From an uncultured Rickettsiales bacterium (lineage in GTDB: Bacteria; Pseudomonadota; Alphaproteobacteria; Rs-D84): a stretch of DNA of 64,000 bases. A program made the translations under genes and the position numbers. Each line of letters starts with the position of its first letter. The first letter of the stretch is position 1. The stretch spans positions 7,481 through 71,480 of the forward strand of contig URBZ01000004.1 in the NCBI GenBank assembly GCA_900546225.1, written 5' to 3'. Positions 47,750 to 56,505 of this stretch are shown here, piece by piece. The notes beneath the pieces are model-generated. The model saw only the letters and a program-made list of their open reading frames with translations, searched no databases and was not told the DNA's origin.

Positions 47750-49273
47750 TTATGATAATTTCCGTAACAAAATTTCGTTTACGACGGCTGGGTTTGCCTT
47801 GCCGTGTGTGGCGCGCATTACGCCGCCAACAAAGAAGCCCAACAAACCTGTCTTGCCCGCCTTGTACTGTGCAACCTGGGGGGCAGATGCCGCGATGATT
47901 TCATCAACTGCTGCCTCAATCGCCGATGTGTCGGTGATTTGTTTCATACCGAATTTATCGGCAATTTCACGTGGCGTGCCCGATTCACCGTCCAGCATTT
48001 TGGTAAAGATGTCTTTGGCCTGTTTACCATTGATTTCGTTTGCCGTAATCATATCGACTAATTCAGACAAATCTGATGGGCGAATAATACGCGGCATGCC
48101 GCTGTCAGCTGTATCCACAGCGTTTTTGACGTCCCAATTTTCAGGGTGTGCAAACAGTTCTGAAATCAACCAGTTTGCGATTGATTTTGCATGCGATGCG
48201 TTGCCAGCCACGGCCGTATCAAACCATTTCGAAATGTCGGTTGTTTCGGTCAAACGTGCCGCATCATATTCGGACAAGCCGTATTCGTTTATATAGCGCG
48301 CACGTGTTGCCGCCGGCAATTCAGGCATTGTTTTTCTGATGCGTTCAATTTGGTCATCGGTGATGTCCAATGGCAACAAATCTGGATCTGGGAAATAACG
48401 ATAATCCAGTGCGTCTTCCTTGCTGCGCATTACGGACGTTGTACCGTCACCCTGATTGTAACGCATTGTGTCCTGTGATACCGTGCCACCGTTTTCATAT
48501 ATTTCGATTTGACGGCGGGCCTCGTATTCAATGGCGGATTTAATAAATTTGAATGACACCATGTTTTTGGTTTCTGTGCGGGTGCGGAATTTTGTGTCGC
48601 CAACCGGACGTACAGATACGTTCACGTCCGCGCGCATAGAACCTTCTTCCATGTTGGCCTTGGATACGCCCAACGCGCGTGCGATTTCACGAATTTCGCG
48701 CAGGTAACGTTCGGCCTCGTCAGGAGACGAAATGTACGAATTGTTTTCTGGATTCTTGACGTCCAAGAATGTCACGATTTCCAACAGTGCAACACCCGTA
48801 CGGTTATAGTCCGCAAATGATTTTGTTGGGTGGACATCGTGTTTTAATTTACCGGCGTCTTGTTCCAAATGCGCGCGTTCAATCAAAATCTTTTTAGGAT
48901 TTCCATCGTCGCCCATAATTTCAACCCAGCCACGACCAACAACCGGTGGTTCTTCGGCGGGTTGTGAAATCTGATACCCTTGGGGCAGGTCAGGGTAGAA
49001 ATACTGTTTACGGGCAAATTTGCTGTGGTGTGATATTTCGGCATTCAGCCCCAGTCCCATTTTAATCGCCTGTTCAACGCAATATTCATTCAATACTGGC
49101 AACATACCAGGCATTGCCACATCAACCATTGAAACCTGTGTGTTTGGGGCAATCGTTGGATTATAGTCCGCCGATGCGCCACTGAACAGCTTGGATTTAG
49201 ATAACACTTCGATATGTGTTTCCAGCCCAATAACCAATTCCCAATCTGTTGTTTTGCCCTTTATTGTAAACAT
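47750..49273 (-). CDS. gatB: Asp/Glu-tRNA amidotransferase subunit B (GatB)
   Basis: Subunit that binds misacylated tRNA and carries the kinase/transamidase site of GatCAB. 507 residues. Seen: the N-terminal WELVIGLETHIEVLSKSKLFSG, PYFPDLPQGYQISQ-type segment (FYPDLPQGYQIS), MRADVNVSVRP, and the C-terminal YqeY-like tail (GKTGLLGFFVGGVMRATHGKANP). gatA and gatC are 160 bp away beyond tRNA-Phe, on the same strand. Presence of gatCAB implies indirect Gln- (and/or Asn-) tRNA formation. Confidence 0.96.
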   Translation of the reverse strand: MFTIKGKTTDWELVIGLETHIEVLSKSKLFSGASADYNPTIAPNTQVSMVDVAMPGMLPVLNEYCVEQAIKMGLGLNAEISHHSKFARKQYFYPDLPQGYQISQPAEEPPVVGRGWVEIMGDDGNPKKILIERAHLEQDAGKLKHDVHPTKSFADYNRTGVALLEIVTFLDVKNPENNSYISSPDEAERYLREIREIARALGVSKANMEEGSMRADVNVSVRPVGDTKFRTRTETKNMVSFKFIKSAIEYEARRQIEIYENGGTVSQDTMRYNQGDGTTSVMRSKEDALDYRYFPDPDLLPLDITDDQIERIRKTMPELPAATRARYINEYGLSEYDAARLTETTDISKWFDTAVAGNASHAKSIANWLISELFAHPENWDVKNAVDTADSGMPRIIRPSDLSELVDMITANEINGKQAKDIFTKMLDGESGTPREIADKFGMKQITDTSAIEAAVDEIIAASAPQVAQYKAGKTGLLGFFVGGVMRATHGKANPAVVNEILLRKLS

Positions 49274-49286
49274 TTTTTCTTTTTCC

Positions 49287-49315
49287 TTGCTTTTTGTCTT
49301 TTCGTATCTTATTAT
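49287..49315 (+). promoter_or_regulatory. tRNA-Phe promoter
   Basis: TTGCTT (49287-49292), 17-bp spacer, TATTAT (49310-49315), 10 bp before the tRNA. Confidence 0.6.
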
Positions 49316-49325
49316 GGCGTCCGTT

Positions 49326-49401
49326 GGCTAGGTAGCTCAGTTGGTAGAGCAAGGGACTGAAAATCCCTGTGTCAGCGGTTCGATTCCGTTCCTAGCCACC
49401 A
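49326..49401 (+). tRNA. tRNA-Phe (GAA)
   Basis: 76 nt with encoded CCA. GGCTAGG/CCTAGCC acceptor stem; anticodon stem GGGA/TCCC with GAA at 49359-49361; T-loop GGTTCGATTCC. It lies in the gap between gatB and gatA on the opposite strand. Confidence 0.96.
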
Positions 49402-49412
49402 TTTTTATTTCT

Positions 49413-49437
49413 GCGTGCGTGATGCGCGCTTTTTTTT
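49413..49437. terminator. Terminator after tRNA-Phe
   Basis: GCGTGC/GCGCGC (one G-U) hairpin followed by T8. It overlaps the gatA stop codon. Confidence 0.6.
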
Positions 49438-50902
49438 ATTCCCCCATAATTACAGTTGGTCTGTTGTCAACACCACTAAATTCTTGGATATGTTTTGCCA
49501 ACTGCAAAACACGCATATCGTCAAAGCGACGCCCAACTATTTGTAAACCCAAGGGCAGGCCATTTTCAGCCAAACCCGCAGGTACGCTGCATGCAGGCAC
49601 GCCCGCCAAATTCATTGCAACGGTGAACAAATCCAATGCATAGTATTCCAATGGTGTCAGATCTGAATCCAATGGCATGGCCGTCCCAGCACTGGCAGGA
49701 CAAATAATCAAATCACACTGGTCAAATGCGGCGGCAAAACTGTCGGCAATCATGCGACGAACACGTGCGGCCTGCATAAAATATACCTCGTACGATTCGC
49801 TGGACAGAACCGCCGTGCCAACAATCATACGACGCTGAACCTCTGTCCCGAATCCGGCGGCGCGGGTCTTTTTGTATGTGTCGATTAAATCAGACCCTTC
49901 GATGCGCAGGCCATAACGCATACCGTCATAGCGCGCCAGATTTGATGATGCCTCGGCTGGGGCGATGATGTAATATGCCGCCAATGCGTCCAAGATGTTT
50001 GGAATGGAAACCTCTATGATTTCTGCACCTGCGGATTTCAAATCTGCGATGCGGGCATCAAACAGATGTTTCATATCAGGTGATATTTTTACATCTGCAA
50101 ATTCTTTGATAACGCCGACGCGTAATTTTTTGCCGTCACCCACGATTGGTTGCAATTCACCGCTGAATGCGAAACCGTTTTCTGCGCTGGTGGAATCCTT
50201 TGGATCATGACCCGCCATCACAGACAGCATCAATGCCGCATCATCGGCGGTGCGGGCGATAGGGCCGGGGGTATCCAAACTGGACGCGAATGCAACGCAC
50301 CCCCAACGACTGCACAACCCGTATGTTGGTTTCATACCAACCAGACCGGTAATCGCAGACGGAAAACGAATTGAACCACCCGTGTCTGTACCAGTTGCCG
50401 CCATGGCCAGACCGCCGGCAACCGCACTGGTTGAACCACCAGATGAACCGCCCGCCGTCAGGCGACGTGACAGTTGCCATGGATTGACTGGCGCGCCAAA
50501 GAAACTGGTCTTGCTGAATGTGCCCATGGCAAATTCGTCCAAATTGGTTTTGCCCAACAGGACAGTGCCCGCATCAATAAATTTCTGGGAAACGGTCGAT
50601 TCGTATTCGGGAACAAAGTTTTCCAACATGTGTGATGCCGCCGTTGTGCGAATGCCACGGGTGGCAAACAAATCCTTCATACCAATGGGAATACCGTCCA
50701 ACGCGCCGGCCGTGCCATCGGCATAGCGTGCGTCGGCCGCGGCGGCGTCCGCCAATGCGCGATCTGGTGTCGTGGTGATATAGCAATTTAATTTTTCACC
50801 AAACTTTTCAATTCTGTCCAAATATGCGCGTGCCAATTCAGTTGCACTGATGGCGCGCGATTTTAATTTCTGTAATGCCTGTGTAATCGTTAAATCAATC
50901 AT
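49436..50902 (-). CDS. gatA: Asp/Glu-tRNA amidotransferase subunit A (GatA)
   Basis: Amidase-signature glutaminase that supplies ammonia to GatB. About 488 residues from ATG 50902. Catalytic Ser-cisSer-Lys set visible: Lys in IGMKDLFATRG, GGSSGGSTSAVAGG, and GTDTGGSIRFPSA. C-terminal segment EYYALDLFTVAMNLAGVPACSVPAG fits. It starts 1 bp after the gatC stop (TAA-A-ATG), so the two are coupled. The upstream frame is open but lies inside gatC. Confidence 0.96.
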   Translation of the reverse strand: MIDLTITQALQKLKSRAISATELARAYLDRIEKFGEKLNCYITTTPDRALADAAAADARYADGTAGALDGIPIGMKDLFATRGIRTTAASHMLENFVPEYESTVSQKFIDAGTVLLGKTNLDEFAMGTFSKTSFFGAPVNPWQLSRRLTAGGSSGGSTSAVAGGLAMAATGTDTGGSIRFPSAITGLVGMKPTYGLCSRWGCVAFASSLDTPGPIARTADDAALMLSVMAGHDPKDSTSAENGFAFSGELQPIVGDGKKLRVGVIKEFADVKISPDMKHLFDARIADLKSAGAEIIEVSIPNILDALAAYYIIAPAEASSNLARYDGMRYGLRIEGSDLIDTYKKTRAAGFGTEVQRRMIVGTAVLSSESYEVYFMQAARVRRMIADSFAAAFDQCDLIICPASAGTAMPLDSDLTPLEYYALDLFTVAMNLAGVPACSVPAGLAENGLPLGLQIVGRRFDDMRVLQLAKHIQEFSGVDNRPTVIMGE

Positions 50903-50903
50903 T

Positions 50904-51200
50904 TTATTCACCATCCATAACCTTGGGTACTGCAAAATAGCCACGTGATACGCCCGCCTTGTCAGGGGTGTTTGCCATGACCGCGTCACGAATATTTCCG
51001 TCGGTAACCGTGTCCGCACGCTGGGGCAATTTGTGTTGCGCCGGATTCAACATTGGTTCAACACCGCGGGTATCAATTTTCTGTAATTTGTCCAGCCAAT
51101 CAATAACGGAATCAATATTCATTTGTTCCAGTTTTTCATCAGAAATTTCGATTCTGATCAGATTGGCAAATTTCTGTAATTGTTGCTTGCTAAACGCCAT
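50904..51200 (-). CDS. gatC: Asp/Glu-tRNA amidotransferase subunit C (GatC)
   Basis: 98 residues, the small belt subunit that holds GatA and GatB. Typical pattern: LQKFANLIRIEISDEKLEQM, a mid-chain helix VIDWLDKLQKIDTRGVEPMLNP, and LPQRADTVTDGNIRDAVMANTP. First gene of gatC-gatA, divergent from ruvX. Confidence 0.93.
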   Translation of the reverse strand: MAFSKQQLQKFANLIRIEISDEKLEQMNIDSVIDWLDKLQKIDTRGVEPMLNPAQHKLPQRADTVTDGNIRDAVMANTPDKAGVSRGYFAVPKVMDGE

Positions 51201-51236
51201 TTCAGATCCTATTATTTAATCAGAGGAAATTATACA

Positions 51237-51686
51237 ATGATTCTGCCAGATTTCAAGGGTTTTCCGCGCAATGGACGCATAATTGGAATTGATTGGGGGG
51301 CGGCGCGCACAGGTGTTGCCGTGTCGGACGCAACGCGTGAATTTCTGTTCGTGCGACCACAAATTGTTGTCAAAAATCCAAGTGATATTCCGGCAAAAAT
51401 CGTCGATATCGCCACCACAGAACAGGCGGTTGGAATCATCATCGGTTTGCCGTTGCGTGGTGATGGCACGGAATCAGATACAACTGCGCGTGTTCGTGAT
51501 TGTGCGACGGCGATTGAAAAACTGACCGAAATTCCCATCGCATTTATTGACGAGAGTTATTCCAGCACCGCCGCCCAAGATGATATGGGGCGCGTGCGCC
51601 GTGGGGACATAAAAACAAAACTGGATTCAGAATCTGCGCGTGTAATTTTGGAAAACGCAATCGCCATGATGCGTCGCGCGCAATAA
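51237..51686 (+). CDS. ruvX: Holliday-junction-resolvase-like RuvX/YqgF
   Basis: RNase-H-fold nuclease of the YqgF family, linked to 16S pre-rRNA 5' processing. 149 residues. Catalytic Asp in RIIGIDWGAARTGVAVSD, Glu in FIDESYSS, C-terminal Asp in KLDSESARVILENAI. The ATG at 51237 has GAGG upstream. Convergent with the perM-containing operon. Confidence 0.92.
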   Translation: MILPDFKGFPRNGRIIGIDWGAARTGVAVSDATREFLFVRPQIVVKNPSDIPAKIVDIATTEQAVGIIIGLPLRGDGTESDTTARVRDCATAIEKLTEIPIAFIDESYSSTAAQDDMGRVRRGDIKTKLDSESARVILENAIAMMRRAQ

Positions 51687-51705
51687 TCAAAAAAGCCCAG
51701 ATTCA

Positions 51706-51718
51706 ATGCACATAGCGC
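51706..51718 (-). repeat. Dispersed intergenic repeat, copy 3
   Basis: On minus: GCGCTATGTGCAT, 5 bp after the TAA of the PerM-type gene. Same orientation to its upstream gene as the other copies. Confidence 0.7.
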
Positions 51719-51723
51719 GATTT

Positions 51724-52770
51724 TTATTCGTCGCGTTTGTCTGGTATTTTCCCGTCCGCAGACAGCAGTACCGCAATCCAGCGTGTGGAATCAAATTGTG
51801 CGGTGATAATGAATGTTGCCACCAACAATGGTACACTGAAAAACATGCCGGCAACACCCCAAATCATGCCCCAGAATACCAAGTTTATCAATATTGCCAA
51901 TGTCGACAGGTTCAATGTTTTTCCCGTCAATTTTGGTTCAATGATATTACCCAGTAATATTTGCAGGCCAATCAAACCGATTGCCACCAGAATTGGTTGA
52001 TGCAATGTTTGCGCGGTTGCCAACGAAAACATAATAGGTAGACCGCATGCCACGATTGCGCCGATTGTTGGAATATAGTTTGCAATGAATACTATAAATG
52101 CCCACACGCCCGCAAATTCCAAACCGATTGCGTGTAACCACAGATATGACAGCAGGCCCGTCGCCGCTGAAATCAGTGTCTTCATAAACAAGTATTTTTT
52201 CATGTTGGTATCAATGCTGTTCAAAATATAACGCATCTTTTTGAATTGTGTTTTATTTGGAAACAATGCGGCGAATTTTTTATCAAACGTTGCCTGTTCC
52301 ACAAACATGAACAGCAGATATATGCAAATCAATCCAACCGATGTTGCAATGCCCGCCAGTGATGTGCCGACACTGCTGGCGATTCTGGTAACGTTGGGCA
52401 GCAAAGATGCATCAAATCGAATGCCCAATGTCCCCGATAATGTGATGCCGATTTCAACCAGCTTATGTTGAATCGCGGGCAGGGCGACAAACAATTCCGA
52501 AAACATTGGTCGTACCTGTGATGCAAACAGGTACAGCAATCCCGCCATTGCGCATATTGCGATGATGTTAGATGCCCAATCAAATGCGCCCGCCGCAATC
52601 GGATATGTGCGGTGCATGTCCGCACCGCGCAGTGGAAATACCTTGCGGCAATATGCCGATATGGCATTTATCAAATACCACAGGAACGTTGCGACCAACA
52701 ATGGGATTAAAATTGCACGTCCCAACCACAGAACAAAAATGAATCCTGCAAGTAAAATTATTCCGTTCAT
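51724..52770 (-). CDS. AI-2E / PerM-family transporter
   Basis: Polytopic membrane protein, 348 residues from ATG 52770 (AGGGGGA ribosome site). Layout of the AI-2E/PerM family: three N-terminal spans, an amphipathic cytosolic helix region (about 110-200), then a C-terminal multi-span core with GVWAFIVFIANYIPTIGAIVACGLP and the closing LGNIIEPKLTGKTLNLSTLAILINLVFWGMIWG. Substrate not known; family roles range from autoinducer-2 export to Na+/H+ exchange. Last gene of a five-gene operon. Confidence 0.86.
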   Translation of the reverse strand: MNGIILLAGFIFVLWLGRAILIPLLVATFLWYLINAISAYCRKVFPLRGADMHRTYPIAAGAFDWASNIIAICAMAGLLYLFASQVRPMFSELFVALPAIQHKLVEIGITLSGTLGIRFDASLLPNVTRIASSVGTSLAGIATSVGLICIYLLFMFVEQATFDKKFAALFPNKTQFKKMRYILNSIDTNMKKYLFMKTLISAATGLLSYLWLHAIGLEFAGVWAFIVFIANYIPTIGAIVACGLPIMFSLATAQTLHQPILVAIGLIGLQILLGNIIEPKLTGKTLNLSTLAILINLVFWGMIWGVAGMFFSVPLLVATFIITAQFDSTRWIAVLLSADGKIPDKRDE

Positions 52771-52795
52771 AAAATCCCCCTGTGCCGCGATACGG

Positions 52796-52807
52796 TGCAC
52801 ATAGCGC
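52796..52807 (-). repeat. Dispersed intergenic repeat, copy 4
   Basis: On minus: GCGCTATGTGCA, 5 bp after the TAA of the 53730 gene and inside the operon, before the perM-type ribosome site. Confidence 0.7.
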
Positions 52808-52812
52808 GTTTT

Positions 52813-53730
52813 TTACTGGTTTATATTTTGCGTTGTGTCCGTTACCGTTATAGTAACATTTTCACTGATTTGCGATATCTGTCGATACGTAATTACCGAT
52901 ATTGCCAAAATCATAATGATGTTCAGCACAACAGCAACGGTTGCATACGTGCCACCAATATTTTTGCAAAAACGTTTTGCACCAACACCCGATACCCATA
53001 TTGCAAACAGTAAAATTGCCGCACATGTCCAGAATATCGTCTGGATTCCAAACATAAATCCGGTAAACAGTGTCAAAATTGCAAATGCCAATATGGTGCG
53101 CGATGGACGCGATACAATCCAATTTGTCAGTTTTTTATACCATGATGCATGGATTGGAATAACAGGTATCTTGGGTGCTTTTTCATCGGGCAAAATGTAC
53201 CCTGGAATCCAAATCAGGTTAAATCCAAATGGAATACTGCAAATGATTTTCCATGTTGGAATATTCATCGCGCGGCCGCGGCGGAATTTGGCATAAACAT
53301 TTGCCAATGACAATCCGACCAGGTATGCATACGCGACAAACATAACCGCCGCCAGCAGTACGAATATCACATTGCCCGCCGTGCCCATCATCGCCAGCGA
53401 TATCAAGAATGATTGCGCCTGCATAATGGCCAGCATTGCAACAAATACCGCCAATGCCAGAACATATGCCTGTGCATTTTCCAATGCAACAAAACTGTAT
53501 CTGTCCAGATTATCGTGGGGCAGGCGGTGAAACAGCAAATAGGTGGCGAACACAATCGCCACAATCGATAAAATCCCCAGTGTCGCCAGTGCGGTCGCAC
53601 CACCGATTGTGGCCGAAACAATTTCATACGGTATCATAACCGCGATACCCAATCCCAACAGCGTCAACGCAAATTTCAGCGGACGCCACAGAATCCACGA
53701 CATCAGACATTGTGATTTGTTTTCAGACAT
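52813..53730 (-). CDS. Unknown polytopic membrane protein
   Basis: 305 residues, about seven to eight spans. It starts with a polar tail, a double hairpin (ALTLLGLGIAVMIPYEIVSA, ALATLGILSIVAIVFATYLLF), a conserved-looking cytosolic loop DEKAPKIPVIPIHASWYKKLTNWIVSRPSR, and two C-terminal spans before a Thr/Asn-rich tail. No family recognised. AAAGGAAG ribosome site. Between sufC and perM in the operon, without an obvious Fe-S link. Confidence 0.62.
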   Translation of the reverse strand: MSENKSQCLMSWILWRPLKFALTLLGLGIAVMIPYEIVSATIGGATALATLGILSIVAIVFATYLLFHRLPHDNLDRYSFVALENAQAYVLALAVFVAMLAIMQAQSFLISLAMMGTAGNVIFVLLAAVMFVAYAYLVGLSLANVYAKFRRGRAMNIPTWKIICSIPFGFNLIWIPGYILPDEKAPKIPVIPIHASWYKKLTNWIVSRPSRTILAFAILTLFTGFMFGIQTIFWTCAAILLFAIWVSGVGAKRFCKNIGGTYATVAVVLNIIMILAISVITYRQISQISENVTITVTDTTQNINQ

Positions 53731-53760
53731 TTTGCTTCCTTTCGTTTTTTATCTGTGTTT

Positions 53761-54438
53761 TTATTTTACCATAATATGGCCGCCGGACAAAGTTGTTATA
53801 TCGGATGCGCCGACCATGGACGTAAATGTTGGCTGGTGGCTGATAAACATAAATGTTGTGTCGGGCATTTCATGAATTGTTTGTGCAATCAATTTTTGGG
53901 TGTCGGCGTCCGCGCCGGAATCTGGTTCGTCCAGAATTGCAAATGTTGGTGCAATCATTTTCAGGCGCAACAACATCAAACGTTTGCGTTCGCCACCGGA
54001 AAAACCAACGTTGATACTGCGATTCAGCCATTCTTTTGGAATATTTAATTCAGTGCGGACGCGTTCCAAGGTCTGTAAAAATTCACCCATTGATAAATCG
54101 CGACCTGTCTGGAAATGCGCGTGTGCGGCGACGGAATGTTTCAGAAAACTCAGCACCGTCAGCCCCGGAATTTCGGGAACATTTTGCGCACCCAAAAATA
54201 TGCCCAACAATGCGCGCGTTGTCGCGTTTTCATGTGTGATGTCGCGACCGTCAAAAATAATTTTGCCACTGTCAATTTGATACATTGGGTTACCAGCAAT
54301 AACGGCGGCCAATGTCGATTTGCCCGAACCATTGTGTCCGGCCAGCAAATGCCGCGCACCGCGCGCGACGGTCATGGTTACGTCGTGCAATAATTCTTTG
54401 CCGTCCAGTGATACAGATAAATTTTTTATTTCCAGCAT
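53761..54438 (-). CDS. sufC: Fe-S assembly ATPase SufC
   Basis: ABC-type ATPase of the SUF scaffold, 225 residues (slightly short of about 250). Walker A AGHNGSGKSTL, signature GFSGGERKRLMLLRL, Walker B TFAILDEPDSGADADT and switch His in FISHQPTFT. Works with SufB (and usually SufD). It is 16 bp downstream of sufB. No sufD follows: the next genes encode membrane proteins. Confidence 0.93.
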   Translation of the reverse strand: MLEIKNLSVSLDGKELLHDVTMTVARGARHLLAGHNGSGKSTLAAVIAGNPMYQIDSGKIIFDGRDITHENATTRALLGIFLGAQNVPEIPGLTVLSFLKHSVAAHAHFQTGRDLSMGEFLQTLERVRTELNIPKEWLNRSINVGFSGGERKRLMLLRLKMIAPTFAILDEPDSGADADTQKLIAQTIHEMPDTTFMFISHQPTFTSMVGASDITTLSGGHIMVK

Positions 54439-54454
54439 GTTTATATTCCTGTAC

Positions 54455-55783
54455 TTAGTTTTTTGACAATGCCATTTGAATCAGTTGTTTTGATTCCACC
54501 AGAAATTCCATCGGCAGGCGCGATATAATCGGGGCCGCCGATGCGCCGATAATCAGGGCGGTTGCTTCGTCCTCTGCAATGCCTGATTGCATCAAGAACA
54601 ATAATTGACCCGCGTCGATTGCGCCGGTGGTGGCCTCGTGACTCTGGGTGTTTTCGCCGTTTGTGTGAATGATTGTGGGCAATGTGTTTGCCGTGGCATC
54701 ATTGCCGATTATGCGCGTGTCGCACTTTGATGCGTTTTTACCGCCGCGCCCAGAAAAAGAAACCAAACTGCGAAATGTTTGCTGTGATGCATCGGTTGCA
54801 ACGCCATATGACACAATGTTTGATACGGTGTTGTTGCCGATATGAATCATCTTTGTCCCCGTATCGGCCAGTTGCGCGCCACGCGTAATGGTCAGTGAAT
54901 AAAAATCACTGTGCGCGCCATCACCCGCCAGAATTGTTGATGGATATTTCCACGTCATCGCAGAACCAATTTCAACCTGTGTCCAATCGATGGTTGCATT
55001 TTTTTCGGCGCGGCCGCGCTTGGTCACAAAATTTAATATTCCGCCAACATTTTTGCCATGCGCCGGCGTGCCCGCATACCAGTTTTGAACAGTTGCGTAT
55101 TTAACGCGTGCGTCGTCCAATGCAATGATTTCAACAACCCCACTGTGCAGTTGATGGTTCGGACGGCGTGGGGCACTGCACCCCTCCATATACGATAATT
55201 CTGCACCGCAATCGGCGATAATCAGCGTGCGTTCAAATTGACCGATTTTGGCGGTTTCAATTCTGAAATAACTGGCCAAATCAATGGGGCATTTTGTGTG
55301 TGGCGGGACGTACACAAACGTACCGTCTGAAAATACCGCAGCATTTAATGCGGCAAAGAAATTGTCGGTTGCCGGTACAACGCGCCCCAGATATTTTTTG
55401 ACCAATTCGGGGTATTTTTTTACCGCGTCTGAGAAAGGCAAAAATATAATCCCCAGTTTTTCCAGTTCGGCGGTGTATGACGTATGCACAGAACGACTGT
55501 CAATAACAGTATCTGTTGCCATACCCATCAAGGCGCGTTTTTCTGATTCTGGTAATCCCATTTTGTCGTACGTGTCGCGCAGGTCGGAATTATCAATCGG
55601 GGTGGCCTCGTTATAGTAATTCAGCGCGTCGTAATCAATCGGGGCGTATTCAAATTCCGCCCAGTGTGGTTCGCGCATCTGTGTCCATGCCTGAAATGCC
55701 GCCACACGCCAATCGGTTAACCACGTGGGTTCGCCACGAATGCTGGAAATTTCACGGACAAGATTTTCGGTCAGTTTTGCCAT
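54455..55783 (-). CDS. sufB: Fe-S assembly scaffold SufB
   Basis: 442 residues, SufB/SufD superfamily. The N-terminus EISSIRGEPTWLTDWRVAAFQAW is the SufB hallmark, and the beta-helix includes VPPHTKCPIDLASYFRIET, LEGC-type SYMEGCSAPRRPN and SKCDTRIIGN. Near the C-terminus, by my alignment, the Cys equivalent to E. coli C405 is Ala (IIGNDATANTLP for family IGDKCGAHTvP), and the acidic residue after the SHEATTGAID segment is missing. It may work as a homodimeric scaffold without SufD, or SufD may lie elsewhere. Starts on the base after the previous stop. Confidence 0.85.
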   Translation of the reverse strand: MAKLTENLVREISSIRGEPTWLTDWRVAAFQAWTQMREPHWAEFEYAPIDYDALNYYNEATPIDNSDLRDTYDKMGLPESEKRALMGMATDTVIDSRSVHTSYTAELEKLGIIFLPFSDAVKKYPELVKKYLGRVVPATDNFFAALNAAVFSDGTFVYVPPHTKCPIDLASYFRIETAKIGQFERTLIIADCGAELSYMEGCSAPRRPNHQLHSGVVEIIALDDARVKYATVQNWYAGTPAHGKNVGGILNFVTKRGRAEKNATIDWTQVEIGSAMTWKYPSTILAGDGAHSDFYSLTITRGAQLADTGTKMIHIGNNTVSNIVSYGVATDASQQTFRSLVSFSGRGGKNASKCDTRIIGNDATANTLPTIIHTNGENTQSHEATTGAIDAGQLLFLMQSGIAEDEATALIIGASAAPIISRLPMEFLVESKQLIQMALSKN

Positions 55784-56329
55784 TTAATCGTTACTTTGTG
55801 CCGCCAGCGTGCGCGCCTGTGCAAAGAACGTCAGCGACTGGCCCAGCAAACCATCGGTAAATGTTGCGGACAAAATACCTTCTGGTTCGGTGGTGGTCAG
55901 GTGCTGTAAAAACGCGTCTGCGCGGCTCATGTAATTATCGACGCTGCGGGCAACCTCTGAGTCCAGTTTAATACAACGACGTAATTTTTCCAGTACAAAT
56001 GGGTTCTTGTTGTATTCGTCCAAAATGCCGCCCAATGCACGCCACAGTGGGTGTTCGGGGGTTGCGCGTGGCATAACGTCAATGGCCGCCATGATTGGAA
56101 TCAGGTGCTGCAACAGGTCTTGGTAAATAACCTCTGCATTTTCGGCAACGGCGTTTGTCGCGGACTTGTTTTTCAAAACAGATTGGATTTTTACAATCAG
56201 GTTGTATTGGTATGTCAGTGTCTTTTCCAGATTGCATATGCGACGATTCACGCCAAAAACCAACGCTGCAATCACGATGGAAATAATAATCACCACAGAA
56301 ATACCACTTAAAATCAATATGTTTTGCAT
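55784..56329 (-). CDS. Unknown membrane-anchored helical protein
   Basis: 181 residues: N-terminal span (about 3-25, ILILSGISVVIIISIVIAALVF), then a mainly helical soluble part with coiled-coil tendency (RRICNLEKTLTYQYNLIVKIQSVL). No signal cleavage site. First gene of the sufB-sufC operon, its TAA touching the sufB ATG. Not recognised; conserved neighbours would be needed to tie it to Fe-S assembly. Confidence 0.6.
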   Translation of the reverse strand: MQNILILSGISVVIIISIVIAALVFGVNRRICNLEKTLTYQYNLIVKIQSVLKNKSATNAVAENAEVIYQDLLQHLIPIMAAIDVMPRATPEHPLWRALGGILDEYNKNPFVLEKLRRCIKLDSEVARSVDNYMSRADAFLQHLTTTEPEGILSATFTDGLLGQSLTFFAQARTLAAQSND

Positions 56330-56505
56330 ATTCGTCCCCTAAAATTAGATATTGTTGCAGACAGTATAACATCTTTTGCCGATTCGTGCGATTTTATCTT
56401 GCAAATATAAATTCATGCGTATGCGATTTGGTCTTGCACAGATTCGGTCAAATTGTTATAATAAGTACAATAAATAAGATAAATCATTCAGGAAAGGAAG
56501 ATTTT

